DNA of 64,000 bases from Botryosphaeria dothidea (taxonomy: Eukaryota; Ascomycota; Dothideomycetes; Botryosphaeriales; Botryosphaeriaceae): NCBI GenBank assembly GCA_011503125.2, contig WWBZ02000007.1, forward strand, positions 1,054,001 to 1,118,000, given 5' to 3'. The notes below the pieces were generated by a model that was given only the letters and a program-made list of their open reading frames with translations, had not been told where the DNA came from and searched no databases. This document shows, one piece after another, positions 42,801 to 53,629 of the stretch (positions are counted from its first letter, which is position 1; each line of letters opens with the position of its first letter). The position numbers were made by a program, and so were the translations under genes.

Positions 42801-43769
42801 CAGGTCACTTCTGAGGCCGGTGGTGTTTGGTACCCCAACTCGGCGTTCAAGACTGCCCAGGCTATCAGGGACTTCAACAACGGTGAGCAGCTTCCGCTGT
42901 TCATCCTTGCCAACTGGCGAGGTTTCTCGGGTGGTCAGCGCGACATGTTCAACGAGGTTCTCAAGTACGGTTCCTACATCGTCGACGCCCTTGTCAAGTA
43001 TGAGCAGCCCATCTTCGTCTACATCCCTCCGTTCGGCGAGCTCCGTGGTGGTTCCTGGGTTGTCGTGGACCCGACCATCAACCCTCAGTACATGGAGATG
43101 TACGCTGACGAGGATTCTCGTGGTGGTGTCCTCGAGCCCGAAGGTATCGTCGGCATCAAGTTCCGCAAGGACCGCCAGCTCGAGACGATGGCTCGCCTGG
43201 ATCCGGTGTACGGCGAGCTCAAGCGCAAGATTGCCGACGCCAGTTTGTCCAAGGAGGAGCAGCAGAAGGTCAAGCAGGAGATGACGGAACGCGAGCAGCT
43301 GCTCCTGCCCGTCTACGCGCAGATCTCGCTTCAATTCGCCGATCTGCACGACCGCGCCGGCCGCATGGCTGCCAAGGGCACCATCCGCATGCCGCTGCGC
43401 TGGCAGACGGCTCGCCGGTTCTTCTACTGGCGCCTGCGTCGCCGCATCAACGAGGAGTACATCCTCAAGAAGCTGGCCGTCTCCGACTCGGGGGCCATCT
43501 CGCGCACCGAGGCGCTCGCTCAGCTGCGCGCCTGGTCGGCCGTCGAGGACTTCGAGAACAACGACCAGGCCGTCGCCGAGTGGATCGAGACCAACCGCAA
43601 GGAGGTTGCTGCTAAGGTGGAGAACCTGGCCCGCGAGGCCACGGCTTTCCAGGTCGCGGAGCTGTTGAGGAAGGACAGGGATGCGGGTCTGAAGGGTGTG
43701 TTGGCGGCGCTGCAGGTGCTGCCGACTGGTGAGAAGGAGGAGTTGATTAAGAAGCTGTCCAGTGCTTGA
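36817..43769 (+). CDS. ACC1: Acetyl-CoA carboxylase, multifunctional
   Basis: Carboxylates acetyl-CoA to malonyl-CoA, the committed step of fatty acid synthesis and the source of malonyl-CoA for polyketides; cytosolic. Three exons, 36817-36987, 37058-37228 and 37290-43769, give 2,273 residues, close to the 2,233 of yeast Acc1. The order is biotin carboxylase (ATP-grasp, with [10 protein letters not shown] and a [14 protein letters not shown] block), biotin carboxyl carrier with EVMKM and the biotinylated Lys near residue 730, a long central region, and the carboxyltransferase ([15 protein letters not shown] and [22 protein letters not shown]). A Snf1/AMPK-type site, RIHSISDM, lies in the central loop with Ser near 1169, matching yeast Ser1157. 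Codon use is highly biased, as for a strongly expressed gene. Both introns lie near the 5' end. Confidence 0.98.
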
Positions 43770-45548
43770 ATGAGGCGATCAAAATGGGGAGTAGAGCTTT
43801 GGTGAAGAACAAACGTACATGTACAGCTTATTCTCTTTCTTTGTTCGGTTGAAAGACAGTTGGGTTCGGCGCTGGGTCGGGCGGTGGTGATTCTTTTTAC
43901 GGTTTGATATGTGTTCATGTGGAATGTCTTCTCTACTGTTTCGTTTTTAGATTTTGTCTGTCTGTCTCGCACTGCGGATTGCTCTCTGAGTTCTTGAAGC
44001 AAAATAGCGAATACATAAGCAGTCTAATGAAGGCAACGAGGTTATGTTACATGACTCTTGACTCTTGGTGTTGGCTGTGAAAGGAATGACGTCGATGACG
44101 AGGGATTCAAAGTCAATAATGACTCGGCCTATACCGAGGATGAATACGCAGGAAGAGAGCCAGAGTCAGGCATGATGCGTCAAATTATTCGCATGCGGAA
44201 CGATGTCAATAAGCCGGTCACCTCCCAGTTTGCTCTTTTCATAGGACTCCATTTTGGGATCGCCATGGATCAATTATTAGCCAAGCGATTGTCTAGATAC
44301 AGCGGTCGGAGGTGTTGAACCGAAAGGCTCAGCAAGGTCAATCACTTTTTGGGAGAATGATTGGGTGTCGCGGCATGGGCGGCAGCGTTGTTCGGTTCTT
44401 TTTAGCCGCGGCAACCAAAAGCCTTCATTCCCGTCCGCTCATTCCCCTTCGATCCTGTTCTCTTTTTTTTTTTTGGGGCTGCCGACTATCGCGCTTCTGC
44501 GACTCAACAAAGTGACCGGTCAGCGTATGCAGGACCCCGTTGTCACCCGAGGAACACCTTGAAACAGTCCGGCGCCCTCATCGCGCGGGCCGGGGAGATG
44601 TCGGCGAGAGTGGGCAGCGGAAGCTTGTGTGCGTGGTGGGGTGGATGTGCGGTGGATGGAGCGGTCGAGACCGCTGGTTTTGGGCGGCGATCGCGAAGAG
44701 CTGAATGTCGCGCGACAATGCTTCGAGAGGGCATTATGGTGCTGATGAGCAGGTTTCTTGATCACTTCTCGGTCGTTGGGGAGGATTTGCATTATCTCTC
44801 CTGTCACTTTTTCTTTTCCATCCCGCAATCGACCGTGTGAGGGGTGAGGCGCCTTTTTCCGGCGCGTCGTCGTCCACCGGAGGAACCCCTGCAGCAGCAG
44901 AACGCGGCACGGCAACCGCGCCGCAAGGTCCTCCTTTTTTTTTTTTTTTGGCTTGGGGGCTTGCATATCGCGCGCCCAGCGCCGAATAGCACCAACAGCC
45001 AGTCAGAAGCCACGGTAAGGGGGAGCTTTGGCTGACCGGTCATCCCCAACAGACATGGCAGGGGAATCAGGAAATATGCTCGTGTGCTTTCATGCCCCGC
45101 CAGCCCCCCCCCCCAATCCCTCTGGACCCTTACTCTTGTTCGCCGTCTGCCTTATGACATGTGGACCCTTGCAGTAGTTCTGTAGCGGCGCGGCACAGCC
45201 GCTCCGTCCGCGACGACTTACGACGGCTCTCGCGGTTCGGCAGGCAGAAAAGGGTGCTGCGGCTGGAATGGCGTCATGCGATCCCCGTCACATGTCGCCC
45301 CGTACTATTGCTCGCAAAAGCGTTATATATGGACGGCTGGTATCTTTTCCCTTTCTTTTTTGCCTTTCCCTTCTTTCCTGTTGTGACACGGATGTTGGAA
45401 ATACACGAAACCGCTATTGGATTTCTCGAGATTCCCTGGATTCTGATGGCGTCGCTGATGCCCAACGACGCTCCACTATCGCGGACCTCCTCCTCCTTGC
45501 ACTACGACAACTACCTTTTGCGGTGAAAAAGGAACAGACGCAGGCACG
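43770..45548. other. Intergenic region
   Basis: About 1.8 kb between two plus-strand genes. It contains T homopolymers at about 44463-44474 and 44935-44948 and a C run near 45105. The open frames are short and unsupported. No tRNA or mobile-element signature was seen. Confidence 0.5.
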
Positions 45549-46493
45549 ATGTATTATTCACAGGAGGAATGGTCTTTGCCGCCGTTTGATTTGGACGAGG
45601 CGGATCATGAGGGGGATGGCGGGGAGGCTCGCTCCTCGGTGTCGTCTTCGCTGGAAGAGGAGGTTCATTGCCGCTCGCTGCCATACTCAAGAAGGAAGGT
45701 CCGGTATCTGAAGAGGCAACCGTCTTGGAGGGAACAGGCGGCCGAAGACGGACGAAATTTCGCCGCGCGGCCGTCTAGGGAGGCCTTCCTTCAGGCAAGA
45801 CATGACTTCGAGGCCAAACGCCGGGATTCGCTGCTCGATTCAGAGGAGCAGCAGAGCGGAGCGTCATCCTCCTCCTCGTCGTCGTCCTCGAGAAAGGAAG
45901 GAGAAGAGGGAATTTGGCTGAAAGGCGGACGGAACGTTGAAGAAGAAGAAGGGGACGGTGAAGACGAATGCTGGTGGCACTGGACACGCGCCGCCGCCCT
46001 CCCGCCCGCAAAGCCCATCTGGCTCGACATCTCCATGCCAGAAAATGCCGGCCGGGAGGCCCCGAACCTGTCCTCCACCAGCACGACGACAAGACCGCCA
46101 CGCGCCGCGCCCAGAAGACACCCCAGCACCACCACCACCTCCTCCTCCTCCCTCTCCGCCAGTCCCAAGAGCACCGGCACTCCCGCCAAAGAAGGTCGGG
46201 AGCCCACCCCGCTCCAGCCCCCCTCCGACGCCGACGCCGAGACCGACGACGCCGACGAGCGCAGGCACGCCGCCTTCCTGCGGGCCTCCTACGCCGCGCA
46301 GTACCGCGCGAGCAGGCTGCCGCCGCCCGCGCCGGTCGATCCGGGCGGGCCGGACGGCCGCCCCGACGCGGCGCACGACTGGCACCGCGAGGACTTCTCG
46401 CACTGGTGGCGCAACGACGGGAGCGATAGCGATTCGGATCCCGGGACCGTGGTGAGGCTGCCGGTGGGGAGGGAGAGGAGGCTGGAGAAGTGA
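45549..46493 (+). CDS. Hypothetical low-complexity protein
   Basis: A single open frame of 314 residues beginning MYYSQEEWSLPPFDLDEAD. It is rich in Glu, Asp, Ser, Arg and Pro, with a serine run near residue 105 and a Ser/Thr/Pro-rich middle. A short ordered-looking C-terminal piece reads AAFLRASYAAQYRASRLPPP and HDWHREDFSHWWRNDGSDSDSD. There is no membrane segment, signal peptide or named domain. Several alternative frames are open across the GC-rich part, which weakens coding evidence. The tryptophan-rich C-terminal motif and the early start make this frame the best choice. It is probably intrinsically disordered. Confidence 0.55.
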   Translation: MYYSQEEWSLPPFDLDEADHEGDGGEARSSVSSSLEEEVHCRSLPYSRRKVRYLKRQPSWREQAAEDGRNFAARPSREAFLQARHDFEAKRRDSLLDSEEQQSGASSSSSSSSSRKEGEEGIWLKGGRNVEEEEGDGEDECWWHWTRAAALPPAKPIWLDISMPENAGREAPNLSSTSTTTRPPRAAPRRHPSTTTTSSSSLSASPKSTGTPAKEGREPTPLQPPSDADAETDDADERRHAAFLRASYAAQYRASRLPPPAPVDPGGPDGRPDAAHDWHREDFSHWWRNDGSDSDSDPGTVVRLPVGRERRLEK

Positions 46494-48118
46494 TCCTGGG
46501 GGGGGATGTGCAGGGCTGGCGTCGTGGGTGCTGTTGGGAGGGGAGCAAAGGGAAAAAGAAGAAAGGCACCAGATCATAAGCCTTGCTACTATACTTTTTT
46601 TTTGTGCTGCTTTGGCGCCTCGTGTGGAATTGAAGCGTACAGCTTGGCTGCTCATTGGAAGATCAGTATAGGGAATCTTGATATCATCTTCGGGTTCACA
46701 TTGGGAGCATTTTGGTGGCCGTCGTATTGCTGCCTGAGGCAGAATTATGTCATGGCTTCTTTGCTCTTGATCAGAGACCGCTCCGGGCCTCCGGGCCGGA
46801 CCTAAGGACCCAGGCTATCGGTAGGAAGGAACAGACGCGTGTATCTGAAGACCAAGCCGGACCTGCAATTTTGTAAGTCTTGTGTAGGCGATGAACCGTC
46901 TTGGAAAGGATATGCCGGAGGGCAGAGCTTGCGTGTACCTGGCCGGGTTTTCCTGCTTGATAGTCAAATTTGAGCGTTACAATGCAAAGCAAGAAGTTTT
47001 GCACCTTGATGTTGTTGGCAATGAACAGACTTTTCTGGTACCTGCAGGGACCCTTGCGCTGGACTGGCAGATTTATCCCTTCCAACGCCCTTGTCTGACG
47101 GGCGGGAGGAGATGCCATCCTCTCCCAGAGCCGACGCCTCTGTTTGCAGCACAGACTCGGAACGAGACCTGCGCGTGTAGAATCGCAGCAACGGGCCGTT
47201 GTCTCCATCAATCGGTACACTCCGGTTGCTGCGCCTCTCACCCCGATCAAGGTACGTTGGGCTGTAACACACTCCGTGCGTCATGAGAACGAGCGCATAG
47301 ACGCCAGGCGCAGCAGGCGGGTGGGGATAGTCTTTGCGGTCTGCCCGCGTCGATCAAACGCGGAGAGCGACGCAAGATGATGCGCGACGCACTGCTCTCC
47401 CATAAATTGCCGAAAAAGCTTAGCGTCTGTGTGGGACCGGGTGTGTGCGGATCTTCAAAGCAGAAGCACGGATCCTACGGTGTGGGCAGGCTGGAATGAG
47501 GAGGTGATGGGATATTTGGTTGGTGGGCTTCTTTTTGCATCTTGGCCTTGTTCTTCTTCATGAGTATTTGTGGTTCTGGGCGGACTCTTGGACACTTGAG
47601 GACGCGTATATCGTCGTCGCGAGAAGATTGTGTCCTGATGCCAGGCAGGGCTTGTGCTTCATGCACGGCGGGTGACGGCGGAAGTTTTCGAATTTCTCCA
47701 CTTGAAGTTTGCAATTGTGTGATACTCGCATGGGTGTAGTTATGATGTTCATCGTTCCTCTATCTGTATGATGCCGTCCAATAGTAGGACCAAGTATGCT
47801 GGTGATATGCTACATATATCCGATGTCCGATGCTTTCCCATGTAACCAATTTTGCCTGATCTACGCTGCTGCAAAGAAGACGTCCGCAATCGTACATGCA
47901 GCGGATTAACCCCAAGAAAAAATAAACCAAAAAAACGCCTAAGGCTATGCGTAGACCAGGCTGAATGCCGAAGAACAGTCCCAAGAGTACAGTCTGTGGT
48001 ATAACACATCTCAAGAAAAACGAGTGAGAGAAAAAAAAAAAAGGAGCGTCGTGATCTTCGTAACCGTAAAGTCAAACACCGATTAAGACAGCAAATCTCC
48101 ACATCCCCCCTAAAACAT
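46494..48118. other. Intergenic region
   Basis: About 1.6 kb of convergent 3' space between the hypothetical gene and the PLC-like gene. No supportable gene, RNA or repeat was seen. Confidence 0.5.
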
Positions 48119-49222
48119 CTACAGCGCCATCATCGCAACCACCATACCCGCCACGACCGCCGCCGCGGCGCTGTTGCGAGGCACGGCGCTCATGGCTCCG
48201 CTCGAGCTGTCGGTCTGGCGCGTCACGCGCTCGGTGCTGACTTCCTCCCTGCCGCTCGTCGAGCCCGAGACGCCGTTCAGCGCGTCGACGGACGCGATGG
48301 CCGGGCCGACGTTCCAGAAGTCGACCAGGACCGCCCAGGGCGCCTTGCCGTAGGTGGAGCTGCACTCGGAGGCGTGCTCGCCGAGCGAGTTGGTGCCGTT
48401 GGCCGCGTTGGTCACGTCGAGGTAGGTGGTGTTGGGCATTTCGATGCCCAGCGCCGACTCGCTGTACAGGAAGTGGTTCATCAGGAAGAGGCGGTCGCCC
48501 GAGGCGGCGGCGCTGGTGTCGCCCTTCAGGCTCGTGGGGCGGTCGGGCGTGCAGCTGTAGTTGCTCGGGTCGGTGTTGTCGTAGGCGTTCTCGAAGAGGA
48601 AGTTGAACTCGTCGAGCAGGTAGGGGGCCACGGTGTTGTCGGAGGCGTCGAGAGAAGCCACGAAGGTGACGAGGCGGGTGTTGTTGGAGATCATGGATTG
48701 AAGGGTCGGCCATTCCGAGGGAGCTTCGATGGTGGATTCGGGGGTGTAGGCGTAGGTGTCGATGCCAGAGGTGGAGAACTCAGATTCGAGGTCTGAGGCG
48801 GAGGCGTCATCAGAGTTGACGAGGAGGATGGTGACGACGTCGTTGGTGTTGCTGTCCATCCATGTCTTGATCTCCGAGAGCCAGTCAGAGAGCTTGCCGG
48901 CGTCGAGGAGCGAACACGAGCTGTGGCAAAGATGCCATTCATCGGCACCGTTGTCGGTGTAGGAGTGGACCTGGGCAGTGAGGAGGCGCACGCCGTTGTT
49001 CAGTTGAACGGTAGAGTTGTAGTACTGGTTCCCCGAGCTGGAGTAGCTGGTTGTCGAGTCGGACAGGAAGGGACTGTCGTGGGCGCCCAGCAGGGTAACG
49101 TTGCCGTAGGATTTTGAGCATAGTGATGCTGCGTTGTTGCAGACAGTGCTGTTTTGAGCCGAAGCGGAGAGCGAGAGCAGAGGCAGGACGGAAGCCGCGC
49201 GGGCAATGGTTCTGAAGAACAT
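48119..49222 (-). CDS. Secreted PLC-like phosphodiesterase, probable GPI anchor
   Basis: A member of the PLC-like phosphodiesterase TIM-barrel superfamily found as extracellular fungal proteins; the substrate is unknown. An uninterrupted frame of 367 residues starts at the ATG at 49222, chosen because a clear signal peptide (MFFRTIARAASVLPLLSLSASA) begins there. The barrel starts at VTLLGAHDSPF, whose His and Asp match the first catalytic pair of PI-PLC X-type enzymes. A second His lies in EWHLCHSSCSLLD. Several N-glycosylation sequons and paired cysteines fit secretion. The C-terminus is a Ser/Ala-rich stretch followed by a hydrophobic tail, AAAAVVAGMVVAMMAL, consistent with a GPI anchor. 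Activity is not assured, because several fungal members lack key calcium ligands. Confidence 0.88.
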   Translation of the reverse strand: MFFRTIARAASVLPLLSLSASAQNSTVCNNAASLCSKSYGNVTLLGAHDSPFLSDSTTSYSSSGNQYYNSTVQLNNGVRLLTAQVHSYTDNGADEWHLCHSSCSLLDAGKLSDWLSEIKTWMDSNTNDVVTILLVNSDDASASDLESEFSTSGIDTYAYTPESTIEAPSEWPTLQSMISNNTRLVTFVASLDASDNTVAPYLLDEFNFLFENAYDNTDPSNYSCTPDRPTSLKGDTSAAASGDRLFLMNHFLYSESALGIEMPNTTYLDVTNAANGTNSLGEHASECSSTYGKAPWAVLVDFWNVGPAIASVDALNGVSGSTSGREEVSTERVTRQTDSSSGAMSAVPRNSAAAAVVAGMVVAMMAL

Positions 49223-49955
49223 GTTCGGATATGTGATGTGGTAGTAGTCACTTTTACCTTTGTGCCAATCAAACCAAGTGCGAAGAGCAATAAATAAGTA
49301 GCAGTGACGACCTTGGAGCAAACAGCGAGTGGCGGGAGGTCTTTGAGCTGGCTGGTAGAGCGGGAAAAAAAAATATACACAAACAGTAGAATGAATCACG
49401 GCTTAGCGGTCCTTTAACGTGTCTCGTACGTCTTACTCAGGGAGTGGGCTACTATATTTTTGTAGATTGCACTGCCCCGCTGGCTGGTGAGGTGCCTTAC
49501 GAATCTAGTGGCGGGCCTCCGCGCGTCGTCAGCACCCGCCCGACACACATGCTGACCAGAGCCGCCGAGCCACGGCGCGGAAGCGTGAGTGGCCGGGCGG
49601 GTCAGGACAAGAGCGTGCCAATGCGAGTGGATGACACTTGGATGTGTGGGCGTTGCGACAGTGCCAAAACAATAGGCGTCTGCCCGTCGCAGAGCCCTGA
49701 AGAAGCGCCGGTGCAGGCAAGACGGGGCTGTTACGTCGGCGCTGCACTGCGGCGAATCGTGGCCCCGCCGCCGCGGTCAAGCCACCCCGTGTTCCCTGTC
49801 CAGCCTGCCAGCCCGCCCGCGCCCAGCCTCACCCTCTCGTCAGCTCCACCGCCGTGCAGACGTCCCCAATACGATCAGATCCCACCCGCCAACGCACCAC
49901 CACCTCAGCCACGCGCTCCACCAATTCCCTCCCATTCACCACTCGAGCGCCAGCC
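49223..49955. other. Divergent promoter region
   Basis: About 730 bases between the divergent PLC-like and lipocalin-like genes. The half nearest 49956 is CT-rich. A longer open frame starting at 49444 overlaps the next gene in another frame and is rejected as composition-driven. Confidence 0.5.
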
Positions 49956-50555
49956 ATGTCCGATCCACCGCCATCTACCGCCGTCACGCTGCACGCCCCG
50001 CTCACCACCGCCGCCGACCCGTCCGCCGTGCAGACGCATTCCGTCCCGCCGCCCGCGCCCGCCTGGCTCGCCGGCCGCTGGCACGTCACCCACAGCACGC
50101 TGCCCATGTGGCGCTCCAAGCGCAACGTCGCCATCACCTACAGCCCGCTCGCCAACACCTCCCCGCCCCGGATCGACGACCTCGTCGAGTACCAGGCGCT
50201 CGACGGCGGCGACAAGGTCAAGTCCGTGCACGGCGTCGACGCGCCCGTGCCCGGCTGCGCTGGCTGGGCCTGGGATTGGCGCGGCAAGGGCTGGCTCGTC
50301 ATCGCGTCGAGCAGGTGGGAGGTGCTCGGGTATGGGGACGAGGAGGGCGAGGGCAGGCAGTGGGCGGTGACGTATTTTGCCAAGACGCTGTTCACGCCGG
50401 CGGGCATCGACCTGTATAGTAGGCATCCGGACGGGCTGAGGCCGGCGACGGTCGAGGCGATCAAGAAGGCGCTGGGTGGGATGGAGGATGAGGGGATGCG
50501 GAAGTTGGCCGAGACGCTGTTTGAGGTGAAGATTGACGGGGCGAGGAAGGATTAA
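49956..50555 (+). CDS. Lipocalin-like small protein
   Basis: An intronless frame of 199 residues. The N-terminal 35 residues are Pro/Ala/Thr-rich and probably disordered. A beta-rich domain follows, starting at WLAGRWHVTHSTLPMW, a G-x-W signature like the first strand of lipocalin-type barrels. Alternating strands continue through VAITYSPL, WAWDWRGKGWLVIASSRWEVLGYG and WAVTYFAKTLFTPAGIDLYSR. A helical C-terminus follows. Relatives in ascomycetes are uncharacterised, and a role binding a small hydrophobic ligand would be analogy only. There is no signal peptide, so it is probably cytosolic. I chose the ATG at 49956 because upstream in-frame sequence is low complexity. Confidence 0.75.
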   Translation: MSDPPPSTAVTLHAPLTTAADPSAVQTHSVPPPAPAWLAGRWHVTHSTLPMWRSKRNVAITYSPLANTSPPRIDDLVEYQALDGGDKVKSVHGVDAPVPGCAGWAWDWRGKGWLVIASSRWEVLGYGDEEGEGRQWAVTYFAKTLFTPAGIDLYSRHPDGLRPATVEAIKKALGGMEDEGMRKLAETLFEVKIDGARKD

Positions 50556-51395
50556 AGGAGGTTAAGCATATTTTGGGTGGGACAGGAGGAGGTGCGGCAA
50601 GGTTATTGGTTTAGGGCTTTGGCGAAGCTTGGGGCGGCACGGCGCGCGAAGTCTACTGTCCATCTTCTCTTGTGGACCTGAGAAACCAGGCAACATGGTT
50701 TTGAAATGGGAGATGGCACATGTGGAATACACTTTTGGATTTTGGGTTGGAGGTCATTGGGGTCTTGGGGCAAAGAGTGATACCCTTCCTTTTCTGGATA
50801 ACAAGCCGTAATATTTAATTGAGTGCACTAGTAGATGTCGATTTGATGAATTCCTTGGCTCGCGTTTTTGCTGCGGCTCCGACACTATTGAATCTTTCGG
50901 CTACGTCTTGCGGTCCTTGCTCTGTCCCTTTTCTAAAGACTTCGTCTCTCATTTCGCTTACGAGGTGGGTTTCAATAGTACGGCAACATGGCCCCCGTGG
51001 GGGTGGAAGCATCCCTCCGAATCTGTCACCCACGTTTGCCCTTGTTTTTGCAGTGCTAATAAAACTGTCGTTGACTCAAATCGATCATAGACTTTCGCAA
51101 AACATCTTTTCTATGGCAAAGATTGCACCTGCTCTGACTGTGTTGGTAGAGAAAGTTACAAAAACAAGCAATGGAGGAAAATGGAACCACCTATTGGTTT
51201 CCAGGCTTGGCCGACGGTGAGTATTGTGAATTGACAATACGAGCAGTATGATAAGAAAGACAATCAGTAACCATTGTGCTTGCGTGAACGCTGTTCATCC
51301 ACTGGCCTCGCAATCAGCTTTACTGCATACGTTGTGATTGCTCTCCATTCTCGCCTGTATATGAGAAGGGCTTACATATCTCTATAGCTCGAGAC
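50556..51395. other. Intergenic region
   Basis: About 840 bases upstream of the integrase-tail/F-box-like fusion gene. I looked for retrotransposon remains (reverse transcriptase or integrase core motifs, long terminal repeats) and saw none. The short open frames carry no domain. Confidence 0.5.
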
Positions 51396-52700
51396 ATGCG
51401 ACGGTCTTTTGCCATGGATCCCTCTTTAACAAAATCGTGTAAGCAACCAAGAAGAACAAACCAGAACAGACGCCTTCGTAATTGGACCAATCCATACCAG
51501 CCTGGCGATGAAGTTTACATACGTTACCATAACCTTGAAAAGGCAGGTTGGAAAGGCAAAGAACAGGATCTCCGCTCTTTAGGGCCAGGGCCATTTAAGG
51601 TTCAAAGTTTAGCGGGCACGTACGGTTGCAGACTCGAGATTCCTGGGGCCCCGGCGACAATACCGTCGACAATGCACATCGCACTTCTGTGGCCTGCAGA
51701 CACGACTAGCGGTACTTGGTCACTTACGGTCAATCGTGCGCCAGCTATTCCGATGCTGCAATACAATGGACAGCCTTTCAACTCCGCGCACGTGAGCGAA
51801 GTTCTTCTCACGTACTGGTGCGACAACAACTTCTTCCTCCTCGTCAGGTGGAATTATCGCAAAAGAGACTCAGCAATTCCTTTTTCAACGATTGGCATTG
51901 AAATCCTTCAGAGGTCAGTAGCATCTGGACTTCCGCACATTTCTATTTTCGATCAACCATGCCAGCCGCCACGACATCCCGCAGAGATTCCAGCAGCGGA
52001 AGGGAAATGCCCTTTCTCAGACCTGCCTCGCGAATTGAGGGACATGATCTACGGCTTCTCTCTGGTCAGTCCGGAACCGATGAGGTTGCACGGCCCTCTC
52101 ATGTTCGGTCCAAGCCGTCAATATCCCAGTCTGATCAGAGATTGGAGAGATTGTTGGTCCAGGCCACCGTTGTGTATGCACAATAAATTCCTAGGGAATC
52201 TCATGCGTGTAAATAAGACAATCGGCGAGGAAGCCAGGGCAGTCTTCTATCAGAAGAACGTATTCAGCATGAGAACCGAAACCTTTATTTGCCAATTCCT
52301 GCCTGGGATTGGGGTAGAAAACTCCAGACACTTGCGGAGGGTGCGTCTACCTGACTTTATCCCACCAGGAATCCCTTCCCTTCCAGCGCAGTGGAAGCTG
52401 CAACCAGAATTGCTGCAGAACTTGCAGGAATTGCATATTGGACGGCCACATCATGCTCGCGCTAGGACAAACATATCGGGCAGACCGATTCACGTTAGCA
52501 ATGCTGTGTCAAGCGTCCTGTCGAGAGCATCAGGGTGGATGGAAGCCGTCACTCAAGCGAGCGATGGGGATGTGACGGTTTCCGTGGACCGCGTCAAGCT
52601 GATTTGCAATGGAAGGGAGCTTTCAATAGAGACATGTACATGCGCTTCTGATTTTCAGGCCAAGCTCCAGGAGGCGTTCGAGCGACAGAGACTTTCTTGA
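51396..52700 (+). CDS. Chromovirus integrase-tail/F-box-like fusion protein
   Basis: A continuous 434-residue frame with two unrelated parts. Residues about 20-110 resemble the C-terminal module of Ty3/gypsy integrases: YQPGDEVYIRYHNL, a GPY/F-type motif LGPGPFKV at residues 62-69, then YGCRLEIP and MHIALLWP. Residues about 130-170 (HVSEVLLTYWCDNNFFLLVRW) resemble a degenerate chromodomain, which follows GPY/F in chromoviruses. From residue 205, CPFSDLPRELRDMIYGFSL starts an F-box-like/DUF7730-type domain, with RVNKTIGEEARAVFYQKNVFSM and CQFLPGIGVENSRHLRRVRL like the genes at 57080 and 60420. No catalytic integrase core, reverse transcriptase or stop is present. The likely reading is capture of a retrotransposon tail by a host gene; an unannotated intron separating two genes is less likely. 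Confidence 0.78.
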   Translation: MRRSFAMDPSLTKSCKQPRRTNQNRRLRNWTNPYQPGDEVYIRYHNLEKAGWKGKEQDLRSLGPGPFKVQSLAGTYGCRLEIPGAPATIPSTMHIALLWPADTTSGTWSLTVNRAPAIPMLQYNGQPFNSAHVSEVLLTYWCDNNFFLLVRWNYRKRDSAIPFSTIGIEILQRSVASGLPHISIFDQPCQPPRHPAEIPAAEGKCPFSDLPRELRDMIYGFSLVSPEPMRLHGPLMFGPSRQYPSLIRDWRDCWSRPPLCMHNKFLGNLMRVNKTIGEEARAVFYQKNVFSMRTETFICQFLPGIGVENSRHLRRVRLPDFIPPGIPSLPAQWKLQPELLQNLQELHIGRPHHARARTNISGRPIHVSNAVSSVLSRASGWMEAVTQASDGDVTVSVDRVKLICNGRELSIETCTCASDFQAKLQEAFERQRLS

Positions 52701-52984
52701 GATAGCAAATGCAATCCGGGTGGCGTACGAGCATACCTTATCAAACTTGCCAGATCCCACCCCTCCGTACCCAGTTTTCCGCCGTGCACCTGTTAAGCAG
52801 CGGGTGTTGATGATCACTCCACGAGGTGTGGCTGTGGCAGAATCCCCGATCAGGCAGGCGGTGTGCGCTAAGATTGGTAACGGCGGAGACTACTCTCGGT
52901 CGCAACAACGGCTGATCTCCACCACCACCCACGACTCCACACGCACGGCGATCCAGCCAGCACACGACGGCTGTACATGCGACG

Positions 52985-53629
52985 ATGGATATAGCCTTCT
53001 TCGACCCGGACCGCTCGCACGCCGACCACCTCCGCTCCGCCCTCGAGTCCTTCATCACGACCGACGCCATCGCGCGCAAGTGGCGATCCGCCAAGTACGG
53101 CGTCGACGCTGCCCAGTGGCGCCGCGGCTCCACCCCCGACGACGTGCGCGCTGGATATGATGAGCGCCTACAGGCTGCACTGAGAGAGTTGAAGGAGGCG
53201 ACGCCCGAGTCTGATGATGAGGATGGTGATGGTGGCGCGATGATGGTGCAGGCGTGGCCGCGCGCGAAGGGGTGGGGCGGGAAGGGCGACTTGGCGACGC
53301 CGCCGACGAGTGGGGATGAGGACGACTTTTCAGGAGCGGGGTTGAAGAGGAAGAGGGCCATTTCAACGGAAGAGGGTGTGGATGTGAAGAGGATATGCGT
53401 GGAAACGCGCGTGTCTACGTAAGTCATGGCCTCGAACGGGAACGGTCCATACGGATGGTTCGCTAACGATCACTACAGATTTGGTTCGACATCGCAGTCT
53501 TCACCAAAGAGGAGATCCCAAGCTCCGAGACGGTTTCCCAGGATTAGACGGGCCGACGGCATCGAGCTGTATAACACGCACTCCATGACCACCCGGTCGA
53601 AGACGAGGAAGGTTCGGAATCCTGGATGA
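52985..53629 (+). CDS. Hypothetical basic/acidic small protein
   Basis: I do not recognise this protein. Two exons, 52985-53418 and 53479-53629, give 194 residues. The N-terminus (MDIAFFDPDRSHADHLRSALESF) looks helical. The middle is acidic, with several Asp/Glu runs, followed by a basic KRKR segment like a nuclear localisation signal. The last 50 residues are Arg/Ser/Pro-rich and end at KTRKVRNPG. The splice sites are canonical and the frame closes exactly. A nuclear protein is plausible. It lies 284 bases after the fusion gene on the same strand. Confidence 0.68.

Noticed and set aside
41214..43349. A 711-codon open frame antisense to acetyl-CoA carboxylase
   Set aside because: The sense gene has extreme codon bias, which removes stops on the opposite strand. 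The antisense translation is Leu/Val/Asp-rich with no domain.
49444..50370. A 308-codon frame overlapping the lipocalin-like gene
   Set aside because: It turns into Pro/Arg/Ser low complexity in the part overlapping the real gene and shows no domain.
50556..52700. A complete Ty3/gypsy retrotransposon around the fusion gene
   Set aside because: No long terminal repeats, reverse transcriptase, RNase H or integrase core motifs were seen; only the integrase-tail-like module is present.
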